This document shows, in pieces, positions 1 through 6,701 of a DNA stretch of 14,221 bases (position 1 is the first letter of the stretch; each line of letters begins with the position of its first letter). The notes beneath the pieces were generated by a model that saw only the letters and a program-made list of their open reading frames with translations, had not been told where the DNA came from and did no database searches. A program made the translations under genes and the position numbers. Where the stretch lies: assembly GCA_034678415.1 (NCBI GenBank), contig JAXDBV010000235.1:1-14221 (forward strand). The letters run 5' to 3'. The stretch is from JAXDBV01 sp034678415. Its GTDB lineage: Bacteria > Bacteroidota > Bacteroidia > Bacteroidales > VadinHA17.

Positions 1-425
1 ATTACTTTCTTCATTATGGACGTACCAATGACAATCTCTCCTTCTATCCCAACCTGTGCAGTGCCCGATGATACAGCCCTGATCATTGACAATGCATCCT
101 TCCAGAGGTGTTCAGATGTATAATCAAGGCGGAAGGTATAAGTTTTCACTGACCGGGCTTCAATCACAGTGTTTTCCGTGTTGATGATCTTACCGGCCGG
201 ATGCTGGTTGATAACTATATCCAGGTCGATCGACCTGATGCGGAAAGCATAATGGTTTGGATTGCTGATGGACAGACATACATCCAACCCTATCGACCGG
301 GTACTGACCGACCTGAGACGGATGTTATCAACGGACGTGACTTCCACCTCCCGGTATGTACAGGAATATGCCAGAACAGCCGCCAGGCTCAGGATGACAG
401 CTTGCCTGCCACTCATTAACTTCAT
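1..425 (-). CDS. LEA type 2 / WHy-domain-like lipoprotein, partial (C-terminus off the left edge)
   Basis: An open minus-strand frame begins at 425 and is still open at base 1, giving 141 codons. The N-terminus is a lipoprotein signal: MKLMSGRQ, then a hydrophobic stretch, then a lipobox LAYSC with the acylated Cys at residue 22. The mature part has the look of LEA14/WHy domains: alternating hydrophobic beta-strand pattern with SISNPNHYAFRI near residues 53-64 and a following strand-rich segment about native and added substituents being 'between' strands. No acidic surface-export signal follows the Cys (CTYREVEV), so a periplasm-facing location is inferred. An in-frame ATG at 488 would add 21 charged residues; I prefer 425 because it gives a normal signal length. 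Bacteroidetes carry many such lipoproteins of unknown role. Family assignment is by pattern recognition; the missing C-terminus prevents a length check. Confidence 0.72.
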   Translation of the reverse strand, partial: MKLMSGRQAVILSLAAVLAYSCTYREVEVTSVDNIRLRSVSTRSIGLDVCLSISNPNHYAFRIRSIDLDIVINQHPAGKIINTENTVIEARSVKTYTFRLDYTSEHLWKDALSMIRAVSSGTAQVGIEGEIVIGTSIMKKV

Positions 426-714
426 TCGTGAGACAGGACCATGCCTCCTGCTTTCTTCTTCCTGTGGGCTGTTTATTGGTTCTGGCATATACTGTGTTAC
501 AGGTTAAAAGCCCGGTCCTTCAGCATTTACCGGTCACGGTCGTTTCTTGATCCTCTCATCGCGTAACAGGTTGTTTGGGGATGTCGCCTTCCCCGTCACA
601 GAGATCTTCCGCAGTGATCGGTATATTCATCAATATTCAGTGCAGAGTAAACGGGGTTTATATGATACCCGAAACAGCCACAGGTAGACGCTGCTGTTCG
701 CACGTGAGCCGGTG

Positions 715-1464
715 TTATTCTTCGTCCATGGCCGCTATGATCTCATCCGACAGTTCGAGGTTGTGGTACACGTTCTGCACATCATCATCTTCTTCCAGTT
801 CCTCAATCAGTTTCAGCATTTTCATCGCTGCTTCCTTGTCAAGTTTCTTGGTGGTATTTGGGATGCGCTGCAACTGTGAGTTTTCCACAGTAATTCCCAT
901 CTGCTCAAGTTTTCTCTGCACTTTGCCGAAGTTTTCCATTGCCGTGTATACTGTCAGCATGTCGCCGTCATCCTCAAAGTCGTCGGCACCGGCGTCTATA
1001 AGTTCCAGTTCCAGGTCATCGCGGTTGATCCCTTTTGCCGGTATGGAAAACACCCCTTTTCTGTCAAACAGGAAGCTGAGCGAACCATTGGTACCCAGCG
1101 CACCACCCCTCTTGTTAAAGATGGAACGTATGGTACCCACGGTACGGTTGCTGTTATCGGTAAGGCATTCGATAAAAATGGCCACTCCACCTGGCCCGTA
1201 CCCTTCATAAGTAGCCTCTGTGAGTGATGAGCTGTCGGACTGTGCCTTGTTAATGGCTCTCTCAATATTATCCTTGGGCATATTCACCCCTTTGGCGTTC
1301 TGTACCGCCACCCTCAGCTTGGGATTGACCGATGGATCCGATCCCCCTCCTTCCCTGACGGCGATCATGATTTCCTTTACGATGCGGGAGAAGATCTTTG
1401 ACCTCTTGGCGTCAGCCGCTCCTTTTTTCCGCTTTATGGTCGACCATTTGCTATGACCTGACAT
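715..1464 (-). CDS. yebC: YebC/PmpR/TACO1 family protein
   Basis: Full-length 249-residue member of the YebC/TACO1 (DUF28) family. The diagnostic N-terminus MSGHSKWSTIKRKK is present, followed by KIFSRIVKEI, the NMPKDNIERAI motif and the YEGYGPGGVA motif. The C-terminal half ends in an acidic tail (LEEDDDVQNVYHNLE) typical of the family. Family proteins were long annotated as DNA-binding regulators; mitochondrial TACO1 and recent bacterial work point to a ribosome-linked role in translating difficult (for example proline-rich) stretches, so a translation role is at least as likely as transcription control. The gene is alone on its strand with a good Bacteroidetes promoter 28 bases before the ATG. 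The lipoprotein gene downstream on the same strand is 289 bases away and probably separate. No oddities in length or motifs. Confidence 0.96.
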   Translation of the reverse strand: MSGHSKWSTIKRKKGAADAKRSKIFSRIVKEIMIAVREGGGSDPSVNPKLRVAVQNAKGVNMPKDNIERAINKAQSDSSSLTEATYEGYGPGGVAIFIECLTDNSNRTVGTIRSIFNKRGGALGTNGSLSFLFDRKGVFSIPAKGINRDDLELELIDAGADDFEDDGDMLTVYTAMENFGKVQRKLEQMGITVENSQLQRIPNTTKKLDKEAAMKMLKLIEELEEDDDVQNVYHNLELSDEIIAAMDEE

Positions 1465-1491
1465 ATGGGAATGATTGGAATTTTCAGGCTA

Positions 1492-1523
1492 CAAAATTAA
1501 TAAAATGACCGGCATATTTGCAA
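1492..1523 (-). promoter_or_regulatory. Bacteroidetes-type promoter for yebC
   Basis: Read on the minus strand, 1499-1492 is TAATTTTG, an exact TAnnTTTG -7 box. A TTG (minus strand 1523-1521) lies 21 bases further upstream, matching the -33 element and spacing described for Bacteroides primary-sigma promoters. The box ends 27 bases before the yebC ATG. This is the only place in the window where both elements are visible at proper spacing. Confidence 0.65.
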
Positions 1524-1585
1524 GAGCGTTTTTATTTTAGGTCATTATGAGGCGGCAGCGACCCTGTTATCAATATCCTTTGTCC

Positions 1586-1614
1586 CGAATAATGAATGTA
1601 CAGACCATTATTCG
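1586..1614. repeat. 9-bp perfect inverted repeat
   Basis: CGAATAATG at 1586-1594 is the exact reverse complement of CATTATTCG at 1606-1614, with an 11-base spacer. No T-run follows on either strand, so it is not a standard intrinsic terminator. It could be an operator or part of a leader/small RNA structure. Only the repeat itself is seen. Confidence 0.5.
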
Positions 1615-1712
1615 CACACCGAATTTCCCTGAAACAGATAACAAAATCCCCCCTGATTGAATGACAGTGAAAAAATTCCCTGACCTGTCTCCTGCATTGA
1701 TGAATGCCGCAA

Positions 1713-1756
1713 AGCCGGTATTTACCTCCCCTGGCCAGGCGTGATGAATACCGGTT
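1713..1756. repeat. Inverted repeat enclosing a palindrome
   Basis: CCGGTATT (1715-1722) pairs with AATACCGG (1747-1754); one G-T and one A-T pair extend it to 10 pairs. The 24-base loop contains a second self-complementary element, CCTGGCCAGG, at 1730-1739. No T-run follows. Purpose unknown; a structured RNA or protein-binding site are both possible. Confidence 0.45.
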
Positions 1757-1869
1757 GGTGGATATGATGTCTGATTCACTGATCGGAATATTTACCGAAA
1801 CGGATGTTTCAACAACGATCTCCGCATCTCATCGGGAAAATGTTATTTTTAGGCAAATTTTCATTCATT

Positions 1870-2220
1870 ATGAGTAACAAAACAAGGGAATTCAGGGAAT
1901 ACAGGGAGAAGATGAACCGGGAACTTCTCTCGTCGGGCAACAAAGTGATACAAAGGATCTTTAACCTGGACACGAACACGTATAAGGACGGAGCCCTTCC
2001 GGCACTGACCAAGGAACTGATGGGACTGGCAACATCCATGGTACTCCGTTGCGACGACTGTGTGAAATATCACCTCGAGCAATGTTTCAGGCTGGGTCTC
2101 ACCCGTGAACAGCTCTTTGAGGTGTTCTCAGTGTCAAACCTGGTGGGCGGTACCATTGTCATTCCACATACCCGCCGTGCACTGGAATACTGGTATGAAC
2201 TGGAAAGAGAAAAAACGTAA
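1870..2220 (+). CDS. AhpD-like / carboxymuconolactone decarboxylase family protein
   Basis: A 116-residue, all-helical-looking protein with the AhpD-fold active-site pattern. Glu49, Cys61, Cys64 and His68 (motif RCDDCVKYH) reproduce the Glu-x11-Cys-x2-Cys-x3-His spacing of the alkylhydroperoxidase AhpD catalytic site. The family includes thiol-disulfide active peroxidase partners as well as carboxymuconolactone decarboxylases; the paired cysteines favour a redox role over decarboxylation. A conserved-looking VGGTIVIPH segment (residues 92-100) follows, as in single-domain CMD proteins. The ATG at 1870 was chosen over an open extension to 1804 because it begins a typical N-terminus and sits 18 bases after a -7-like box. 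It converges on the neighbouring minus-strand gene with 19 bases between stop codons. The physiological substrate cannot be read from sequence. Confidence 0.87.
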   Translation: MSNKTREFREYREKMNRELLSSGNKVIQRIFNLDTNTYKDGALPALTKELMGLATSMVLRCDDCVKYHLEQCFRLGLTREQLFEVFSVSNLVGGTIVIPHTRRALEYWYELEREKT

Positions 2221-2239
2221 TAGCAGACCTTCTGGAAAA

Positions 2240-3394
2240 CTAAAATTTCAGCGAAGCAGAGAACAGGGGCTGCATACCTCCCATGTACCGTCCGTTTAAG
2301 AAATAGCCCCGCTGGTTTATTTTATTGTTAAGGAACAGGTTCTGAGGCATGAAGGCAAATTCCCAGTTGTTATTTTTCCCTGCGGGTAAGTAACCTTGTG
2401 TGCGGTTGGTTCTGCGTAACCGTTCCAGCATAAAGGCATATGCTGCCGTACCTGTGGCATAAGGGATAAGATAATAGGGGGTGATCTCATCCGATTCCAC
2501 GAGCAGCGCGATGCCTAATCCTATGATGGCTCCGCCTCCTGCAGCATAGGCAGTGAACAGTCCCTGCTGAGGTGTCAGCTGCGTATTCTTCGTCCAAAAA
2601 TGACCAATAAGTGTGCCGGCGAGTGTTCCAGCTGCAGGTATCATCCAGTTGATATCGGCAAAATTTTCATCCGAACTGATACCCCTTTCCACCCTGTCTG
2701 CAAATAATCCATATCCAAGGCCCAGATGCAATGCCGACAGTACCTGTGTAGCCCTGACCTCACCACGGGTAAATTCATTCCAGTTATTCACCCCGTTGGC
2801 CAGAAGATACCCGCCAGCACCGAAAAGGAGGACAGCCCCACCAAACAACCTTGGTTCTTCGGATAATGCGGCCATGAGTGAGAAGCCAGTGAAAGGCATT
2901 ACCCATCCATAATGGCGGAAAAGCGACACCTGCCCTTCACTCCACAACTGTTTCTTACCCAGGGAATGTCCAAGGATGCCCAATCCAATACTGGTAAGAG
3001 CACCTGCGGCAACTGTAAGCTTATAATTATTGCTGGATGTATCGTTTCCCCACCATGCTCTTTCACCTCCGATCAAGGTAGCCAGAGCAAACCCATGGGC
3101 CCACCCAATGCTCCTTCCATGCCCGCCCAGCACCAATGAATTATAGTAGATCTGTTTCGACGGGTTGGTAAGCAGGGGCAGGAGGGCCGATGCGCCGGCA
3201 GCGATCACAGGTATACCCACGGCCGCAGCACCATCAACCTCACCGATAACATCGAGAGCAATACCATAAAATAAACCATTCCATCCCGATGATATGATAT
3301 GCTTTCTGAACAAGATCTCATCCTGGGCATTGACCGTAGTGATGCTGGAAGATACCAGCAAGCTGACCAGAAGAATATTCAAAAGCTTTTTCAT
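2240..3394 (-). CDS. Unknown signal-peptide protein with many Gly/Ala-rich hydrophobic segments
   Basis: Not recognised. The 384-residue product begins with a clear signal peptide (MKKLLNILLVSLLVSS, likely cut after VNAQ near residue 24). It then shows about eight Gly/Ala-rich hydrophobic segments, roughly at residues 40-76, 97-110, 126-145, 163-176, 183-202, 216-233, 249-267, 280-300 and 307-324, separated by short polar loops such as GNDTSSNN and DRVERGISSDEN. GxxxG-like spacing is frequent, suggesting tight helix packing. The last 60 residues are polar, rich in Asn and aromatic residues, and end in Phe (SASLKF), which in Bacteroidetes and other Gram-negatives can mark outer-membrane strands. 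Cell-envelope location is therefore likely, inner or outer membrane undecided. The gene stands alone, converging on the AhpD-like gene, with its own promoter region. No enzyme motif is visible. Confidence 0.8.
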   Translation of the reverse strand: MKKLLNILLVSLLVSSSITTVNAQDEILFRKHIISSGWNGLFYGIALDVIGEVDGAAAVGIPVIAAGASALLPLLTNPSKQIYYNSLVLGGHGRSIGWAHGFALATLIGGERAWWGNDTSSNNYKLTVAAGALTSIGLGILGHSLGKKQLWSEGQVSLFRHYGWVMPFTGFSLMAALSEEPRLFGGAVLLFGAGGYLLANGVNNWNEFTRGEVRATQVLSALHLGLGYGLFADRVERGISSDENFADINWMIPAAGTLAGTLIGHFWTKNTQLTPQQGLFTAYAAGGGAIIGLGIALLVESDEITPYYLIPYATGTAAYAFMLERLRRTNRTQGYLPAGKNNNWEFAFMPQNLFLNNKINQRGYFLNGRYMGGMQPLFSASLKF

Positions 3395-3428
3395 GTTTAA
3401 ACTTATTTGTTAAATATTTTTTATGAGA

Positions 3429-3506
3429 GATTAAATATAACGAAAACAGTGTTAACTTATTTTTCCCCCAAGCAATATTCTGAAATAATTATTGATCAAA
3501 TATAAC
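3429..3506 (-). repeat. 13-base direct repeat pair 65 bases apart, 12 of 13 identical
   Basis: GATTAAATATAAC (3429-3441) and GATCAAATATAAC (3494-3506) differ at one base. Read on the minus strand the single difference decides whether the core is TATATTTA or the exact -7 box TATATTTG. A second short repeat, AACTTATTT, occurs at 3400-3408 and 3454-3462. The region is AT-rich, so chance is a real alternative. Confidence 0.4.
3497..3504 (-). promoter_or_regulatory. Bacteroidetes -7 box TATATTTG upstream of the unknown membrane-protein gene
   Basis: On the minus strand this is an exact TAnnTTTG box about 100 bases ahead of the start at 3394. No convincing -33 TTG is seen at the usual distance. 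It lies in the AT-rich 145-base gap after aspS, implying the membrane-protein gene is transcribed separately from aspS. Confidence 0.45.
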
Positions 3507-3539
3507 ATAAAATTCTGGATGGAGGGGATTAATGAGCAT

Positions 3540-5288
3540 TTACATTTCTGTTCTCAGGTGCAGTTCCCTGAGTTGTTTATCGTCCACCGGTGAAGGGGTA
3601 TCGAGCATCATATCACGGCCCTGGTTATTTTTTGGAAAGGCGATATAGTCGCGGATGGTTTCCGAGCCGCCGATGAGGGCTACCCAGCGGTCAAGGCCAA
3701 AGGCGATACCGCCGTGGGGAGGAGCCCCGTAGCGGAATGCATGCATGAGGAATCCGAACTGGTCACGGGCTTCTTCATCGGTAAAACCCAGGGCTCTGAA
3801 CATCTTTTTCTGGAGCATCTCATCGTGGATACGGATAGAGCCACCGCCAATCTCGATACCGTTAATAACGAGGTCATAGGCATTGGCTCTCATTGCAGCC
3901 GGATCGGTATCAAACAGAGGAATATCTTCCACCCTCGGGGAGGTGAAGGGATGATGCTTGGCAAAGAAACGGCCGGCTTCCTCATCCCATTCCAGCAGAG
4001 GGAAATCAACCACCCAGAGGGGGGAGAAGAGGCCCGGTGTACGCAATCCCAGTCGTCTTGCTATTTCAAGCCGCAACAGGCCCAGGGCGTTCAGCGTATT
4101 CATCTTCTCTCCGGCCATGATAAGGATAAGATCTCCCGGTACTGCATCCAGCAACCCTGCCACCGACCTGAGAACCTCTCCGGAATAATATTTATCGATC
4201 GATGATTTCAGGGTATTGTCCCGGTTGTATTTCACAAAGACAATCCCGTTGCCGCCGATCTGCGGTTTTCTAACAAATTCTGTAAGCTCATCCATCTCTT
4301 TCCGCGGGCAGTCAGCATAATTCTTTGCACAGACAGCCCCCACGTAATCGGCCTTGTCAAACACGCCAAAGCCCTTCCCTTTCAGCTGTCCCGTGAGCTC
4401 ATTTATTCTCATTTCGAACCTCAGGTCAGGCTTGTCGGTGCCGTATTTTTCCATGGCTTCTTCATAGCTGAGCCTTGGAAAGGATTCATTCATACGGATC
4501 CCGAGTAAGGCGTCGAACAGGTATTTTGCCAATCCCTCGAATGTTTCCAGCACATCATTCCTGGTGACGAACGACATCTCGCAGTCGATCTGTGTGAACT
4601 CGGGCTGGCGGTCGGCTCTCAGGTCTTCGTCCCTGAAACATTTCACAATCTGGTAATACCTGTCATATCCTGCCACCATGAGGAGCTGTTTAAGAGTTTG
4701 GGGTGACTGCGGCAGGGCATAAAACTCACCCGGATTCATCCTCGAGGGAACGAGGAAATCCCTGGCTCCTTCGGGTGTTGAACGGACGAGCACAGGTGTC
4801 TCCACCTCGATGAATCCAAGGCTGTCAAGGTATATTCTCACCACCCGGGTCATCCGGTGCCTCAGCTCAAGATTTTTCCTCACAGGGGTGCGTCGCAGGT
4901 CGAGAAAACGGTATTTCATCCTGAGCTCATCACCCCCGTCCGTTTCATCTTCGATAGTAAAGGGGGGAAGCAGGGAAGGATTGAGAACGACAATCCGGTC
5001 GGTGATGATCTCGATATCACCGGTGGGCAACTTGGGATTCTTGTTCGATCGTTCGGTCACCGCACCGCTTGCCTGGATCACATATTCCCTTCCCAGGGTT
5101 CTTGCCTGTTCACAGAGTGCAGGATTGGTTTCCATATTGAACACCAGTTGTGTGATTCCGTAGCGGTCCCTCAGATCGATAAAGGTCATTCCTCCCAGGT
5201 CACGCGACCGCTGCACCCATCCTGCCAGTGTAACCTGTTTTCCCGCATCTGCCAGCCGCAACTCGCCACAGGTATGTGTTCTGTACAT
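3540..5288 (-). CDS. aspS: Aspartyl-tRNA synthetase
   Basis: Cytoplasmic class II synthetase that charges tRNA-Asp with aspartate. The 582 residues match the bacterial-type AspRS length. The order is an N-terminal OB-fold anticodon domain (1-105, GWVQRSRDLGG), catalytic core with FLDLRR (128-133), motif 2 FRDEDLRADRQPEFTQID (218-235), a GAD insertion (about 290-410, ending MAGE near 391-394), then GIEIGGGSIRIH (477-488) and motif 3 GIAFGLDR (527-534). Leu31 in the RDLGG loop matches the tRNA-discriminating type (E. coli has Leu; non-discriminating enzymes such as that of Pseudomonas aeruginosa have His), so it probably serves only tRNA-Asp; this is inference. It diverges from tadA across a short gap that holds near-match -7 boxes only, for example TAAATTCG on the minus strand at 5319-5312. 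No truncation or missing motif. Confidence 0.98.
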   Translation of the reverse strand: MYRTHTCGELRLADAGKQVTLAGWVQRSRDLGGMTFIDLRDRYGITQLVFNMETNPALCEQARTLGREYVIQASGAVTERSNKNPKLPTGDIEIITDRIVVLNPSLLPPFTIEDETDGGDELRMKYRFLDLRRTPVRKNLELRHRMTRVVRIYLDSLGFIEVETPVLVRSTPEGARDFLVPSRMNPGEFYALPQSPQTLKQLLMVAGYDRYYQIVKCFRDEDLRADRQPEFTQIDCEMSFVTRNDVLETFEGLAKYLFDALLGIRMNESFPRLSYEEAMEKYGTDKPDLRFEMRINELTGQLKGKGFGVFDKADYVGAVCAKNYADCPRKEMDELTEFVRKPQIGGNGIVFVKYNRDNTLKSSIDKYYSGEVLRSVAGLLDAVPGDLILIMAGEKMNTLNALGLLRLEIARRLGLRTPGLFSPLWVVDFPLLEWDEEAGRFFAKHHPFTSPRVEDIPLFDTDPAAMRANAYDLVINGIEIGGGSIRIHDEMLQKKMFRALGFTDEEARDQFGFLMHAFRYGAPPHGGIAFGLDRWVALIGGSETIRDYIAFPKNNQGRDMMLDTPSPVDDKQLRELHLRTEM

Positions 5289-5362
5289 AATGATCCTATT
5301 TTGTTATCTTGCGAATTTATAAAGAATTTTCACACTCCTTCATGATAAACGGGGTATGGGCG

Positions 5363-5824
5363 ATGAACATACTTGTTAACCATTCGGACGAATACTTTAT
5401 GAGAGAAGCCTTGCGTGAAGCTTACAAGGCACTGGAGCGCAATGAGATACCGGTGGGAGCGGTGGTGGTATGTGGTGACAGGATCATCGCCAGGGCCCAC
5501 AACCTCACCGAGACGCTGAACGATGTCACGGCCCATGCCGAGATGCAGGTTATTACCGCCGCTGCCTCTTTCCTGGGAGGCAAGTACCTGAAGGATTGCA
5601 GCCTCTATGTCACGCTTGAGCCCTGCCTCATGTGTGCAGCAGCCATCGCCTGGGCACAGGTCCCACGACTGGTGTACGGCACCAGCGATGAAAAAAAAGG
5701 ATACAGCCTGGTGAAAAAAAATATTCTGCCCACGAAAACAAGAGTGGAAAAAGGAGTTCTGGCGGAAGAGGCATCAAAAATGATCACCGATTTTTTCATA
5801 AAGAAAAGGAAACGACAGCATTAA
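5363..5824 (+). CDS. tadA: tRNA-specific adenosine deaminase / nucleoside deaminase
   Basis: Cytidine-deaminase-fold zinc enzyme, most likely the one converting adenosine 34 to inosine in tRNA-Arg(ACG). The 153 residues show substrate-side Asn47, the zinc/proton-shuttle motif HAE (His58, Glu60) and PCLMC (Cys88, Cys91). The opening DEYFMREALREAYKALERN and EIPVGAVVV (28-36) are typical TadA, as is LGGKYLKDCSLYVTLEPC. The C-terminus is lysine-rich (FIKKRKRQH), suited to tRNA binding. I chose ATG 5363 because MNILVNHSDEYF aligns with usual TadA starts; ATG 5342 (seven residues longer) and TTG 5309 are in frame and possible. It diverges from aspS, another translation gene. Guanine deaminase of the same fold is the main alternative, less likely given the context and overall resemblance. 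Confidence 0.92.
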   Translation: MNILVNHSDEYFMREALREAYKALERNEIPVGAVVVCGDRIIARAHNLTETLNDVTAHAEMQVITAAASFLGGKYLKDCSLYVTLEPCLMCAAAIAWAQVPRLVYGTSDEKKGYSLVKKNILPTKTRVEKGVLAEEASKMITDFFIKKRKRQH

Positions 5825-5858
5825 AACACCAGCGGTTCATTATTATCACATCTTTTCA

Positions 5859-5866
5859 TACCTTTG
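5859..5866 (+). promoter_or_regulatory. Bacteroidetes -7 box TACCTTTG
   Basis: Exact TAnnTTTG match 21 bases before the ATG at 5888, just after the tadA stop. No clear -33 TTG. It overlaps an alternative TTG start at 5864, which argues that translation starts at the ATG instead. Confidence 0.45.
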
Positions 5867-5887
5867 ATAATAGTCAATAAAACCATT

Positions 5888-6601
5888 ATGATACACAAAA
5901 TATCCTTATTATTCCTTCTGCTGGCATGGTATCCGGTCAGTACCTTCGTCCATGCGCAGGTTATCTCTCCCAGGTCGAGCACGATGCAGTTCGACAGGAT
6001 GATGGAAAAAGGCACTGTGATTGCAGATGTCAACTATGACAATATCAAGGGAAGTGCGTTCCTCAACAAGGAATTTGTTTCAGGCACCCTTTACATGAAA
6101 AACGGTATGATCTTTGAAGAGATACCTTTCCGGTACAATATCTACGCCGATCAGATTGAATTCAAGAAGGGGGAAGAAATCCTGGCCTTCACCAATCCCA
6201 ACGAGCTGGATCATGTAGTGTTTGACGGGAGGATCCATATCTTCGGTACTTACTACCTGAAGGGTAAGCTCATCAAAGGTTACTACCAGATGCTTACCGA
6301 CGGTGAATGCCGTCTCCTGGTAAGACGCAGCAGCATTATCAAACGGGAACAGCTTCCGGCCTCTGATTTTGCCGGGGGAAACTACCGCGATTATTTCCGT
6401 GAAGAAATACAGTATTTCCTTACCCGCGACGGAAGAAATCTTATTCCCATCCGCAAGAACACCAAAAGCCTTCTTAAAGTCCTTTCCGACAAGCAGGATG
6501 AAATCAAGCAATTCATCAGCGAGGGCAAGCTGGATGTGAGAAACGATGAGGATCTCGGTGAGGTGGTCTTCTTCTATAACAGGCTGAAAAAGGACAAATG
6601 A
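5888..6601 (+). CDS. Unknown secreted (periplasmic) protein
   Basis: Not recognised by name, though it resembles conserved hypothetical exported proteins of Bacteroidetes. The 237-residue product has a signal peptide (MIHKISLLFLLLAWYPVS, probable cleavage after VHAQ at residue 24). The middle (about 42-150) alternates hydrophobic and polar residues as in beta-rich folds, with ADVNYDNIKGSAFLN and GTYYLKGKLIKGYYQML. A basic, mixed helical C-terminal third follows, with TRDGRNLIPIRKNTKSLLKVL and a likely helix to residue 213. No catalytic motif, Cys pair or transmembrane segment after the signal is seen (only Cys141). An in-frame TTG at 5864 was rejected because it overlaps the promoter box and would precede the signal with non-typical residues. 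It has its own promoter-like box and is followed by another one for the next gene, so probably monocistronic. Confidence 0.85.
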   Translation: MIHKISLLFLLLAWYPVSTFVHAQVISPRSSTMQFDRMMEKGTVIADVNYDNIKGSAFLNKEFVSGTLYMKNGMIFEEIPFRYNIYADQIEFKKGEEILAFTNPNELDHVVFDGRIHIFGTYYLKGKLIKGYYQMLTDGECRLLVRRSSIIKREQLPASDFAGGNYRDYFREEIQYFLTRDGRNLIPIRKNTKSLLKVLSDKQDEIKQFISEGKLDVRNDEDLGEVVFFYNRLKKDK

Positions 6602-6666
6602 TCCCTTTTGTCCACCGGTGATGTTCTTCATTAACCTCCACCCGCGGATCATTATTGCGAATCCAC

Positions 6667-6674
6667 TATCTTTG
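6667..6674 (+). promoter_or_regulatory. Bacteroidetes -7 box TATCTTTG ahead of proline dehydrogenase
   Basis: Exact TAnnTTTG match 27 bases before the ATG at 6702, the same placement as the boxes before yebC and the 5888 gene. A -33 TTG is not evident at 19-22 bases upstream. The preceding 60 bases after the 6601 stop contain the palindrome CACCGGTG (6613-6620) but no terminator. Confidence 0.45.
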
Positions 6675-6701
6675 GTGTGGTAAGGAATAAACTTTCTCAA
6701 T

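Larger units (their letters stand above)
1465..1869. other. Gene-free stretch of 405 bases between divergent yebC and the AhpD-like gene
   Basis: I see no credible gene here. A 69-codon minus-strand frame (1570-1779) resembles no family and its composition does not suggest coding; a plus-strand extension of the AhpD-like gene back to 1804 is open but lacks family character. The stretch holds the yebC promoter at its left end, two inverted repeats (1586-1614 and 1713-1756) in the middle, and a -7-like box TATTTTTA (1844-1851, one mismatch) 18 bases before the ATG at 1870. Confidence 0.6.

Noticed and set aside
566..640. 24-codon minus-strand frame beginning MNIPITAED between yebC and the lipoprotein gene
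   Set aside because: Very short, no promoter or start context, and composition not distinguishable from chance.
673..698. AACAGC/GCTGTT inverted repeat downstream of yebC as a terminator
   Set aside because: Only six pairs, a 14-base loop, and no T-run on the minus strand.
575..1210. 211-codon plus-strand open frame, very Ser-rich
   Set aside because: It is the antisense shadow of yebC; the Ser runs come from the complement of acidic codons in the YebC tail.
1570..1779. 69-codon minus-strand frame in the yebC/AhpD-like gap
   Set aside because: No family resemblance or convincing hydrophobic pattern, and it runs through both inverted repeats.
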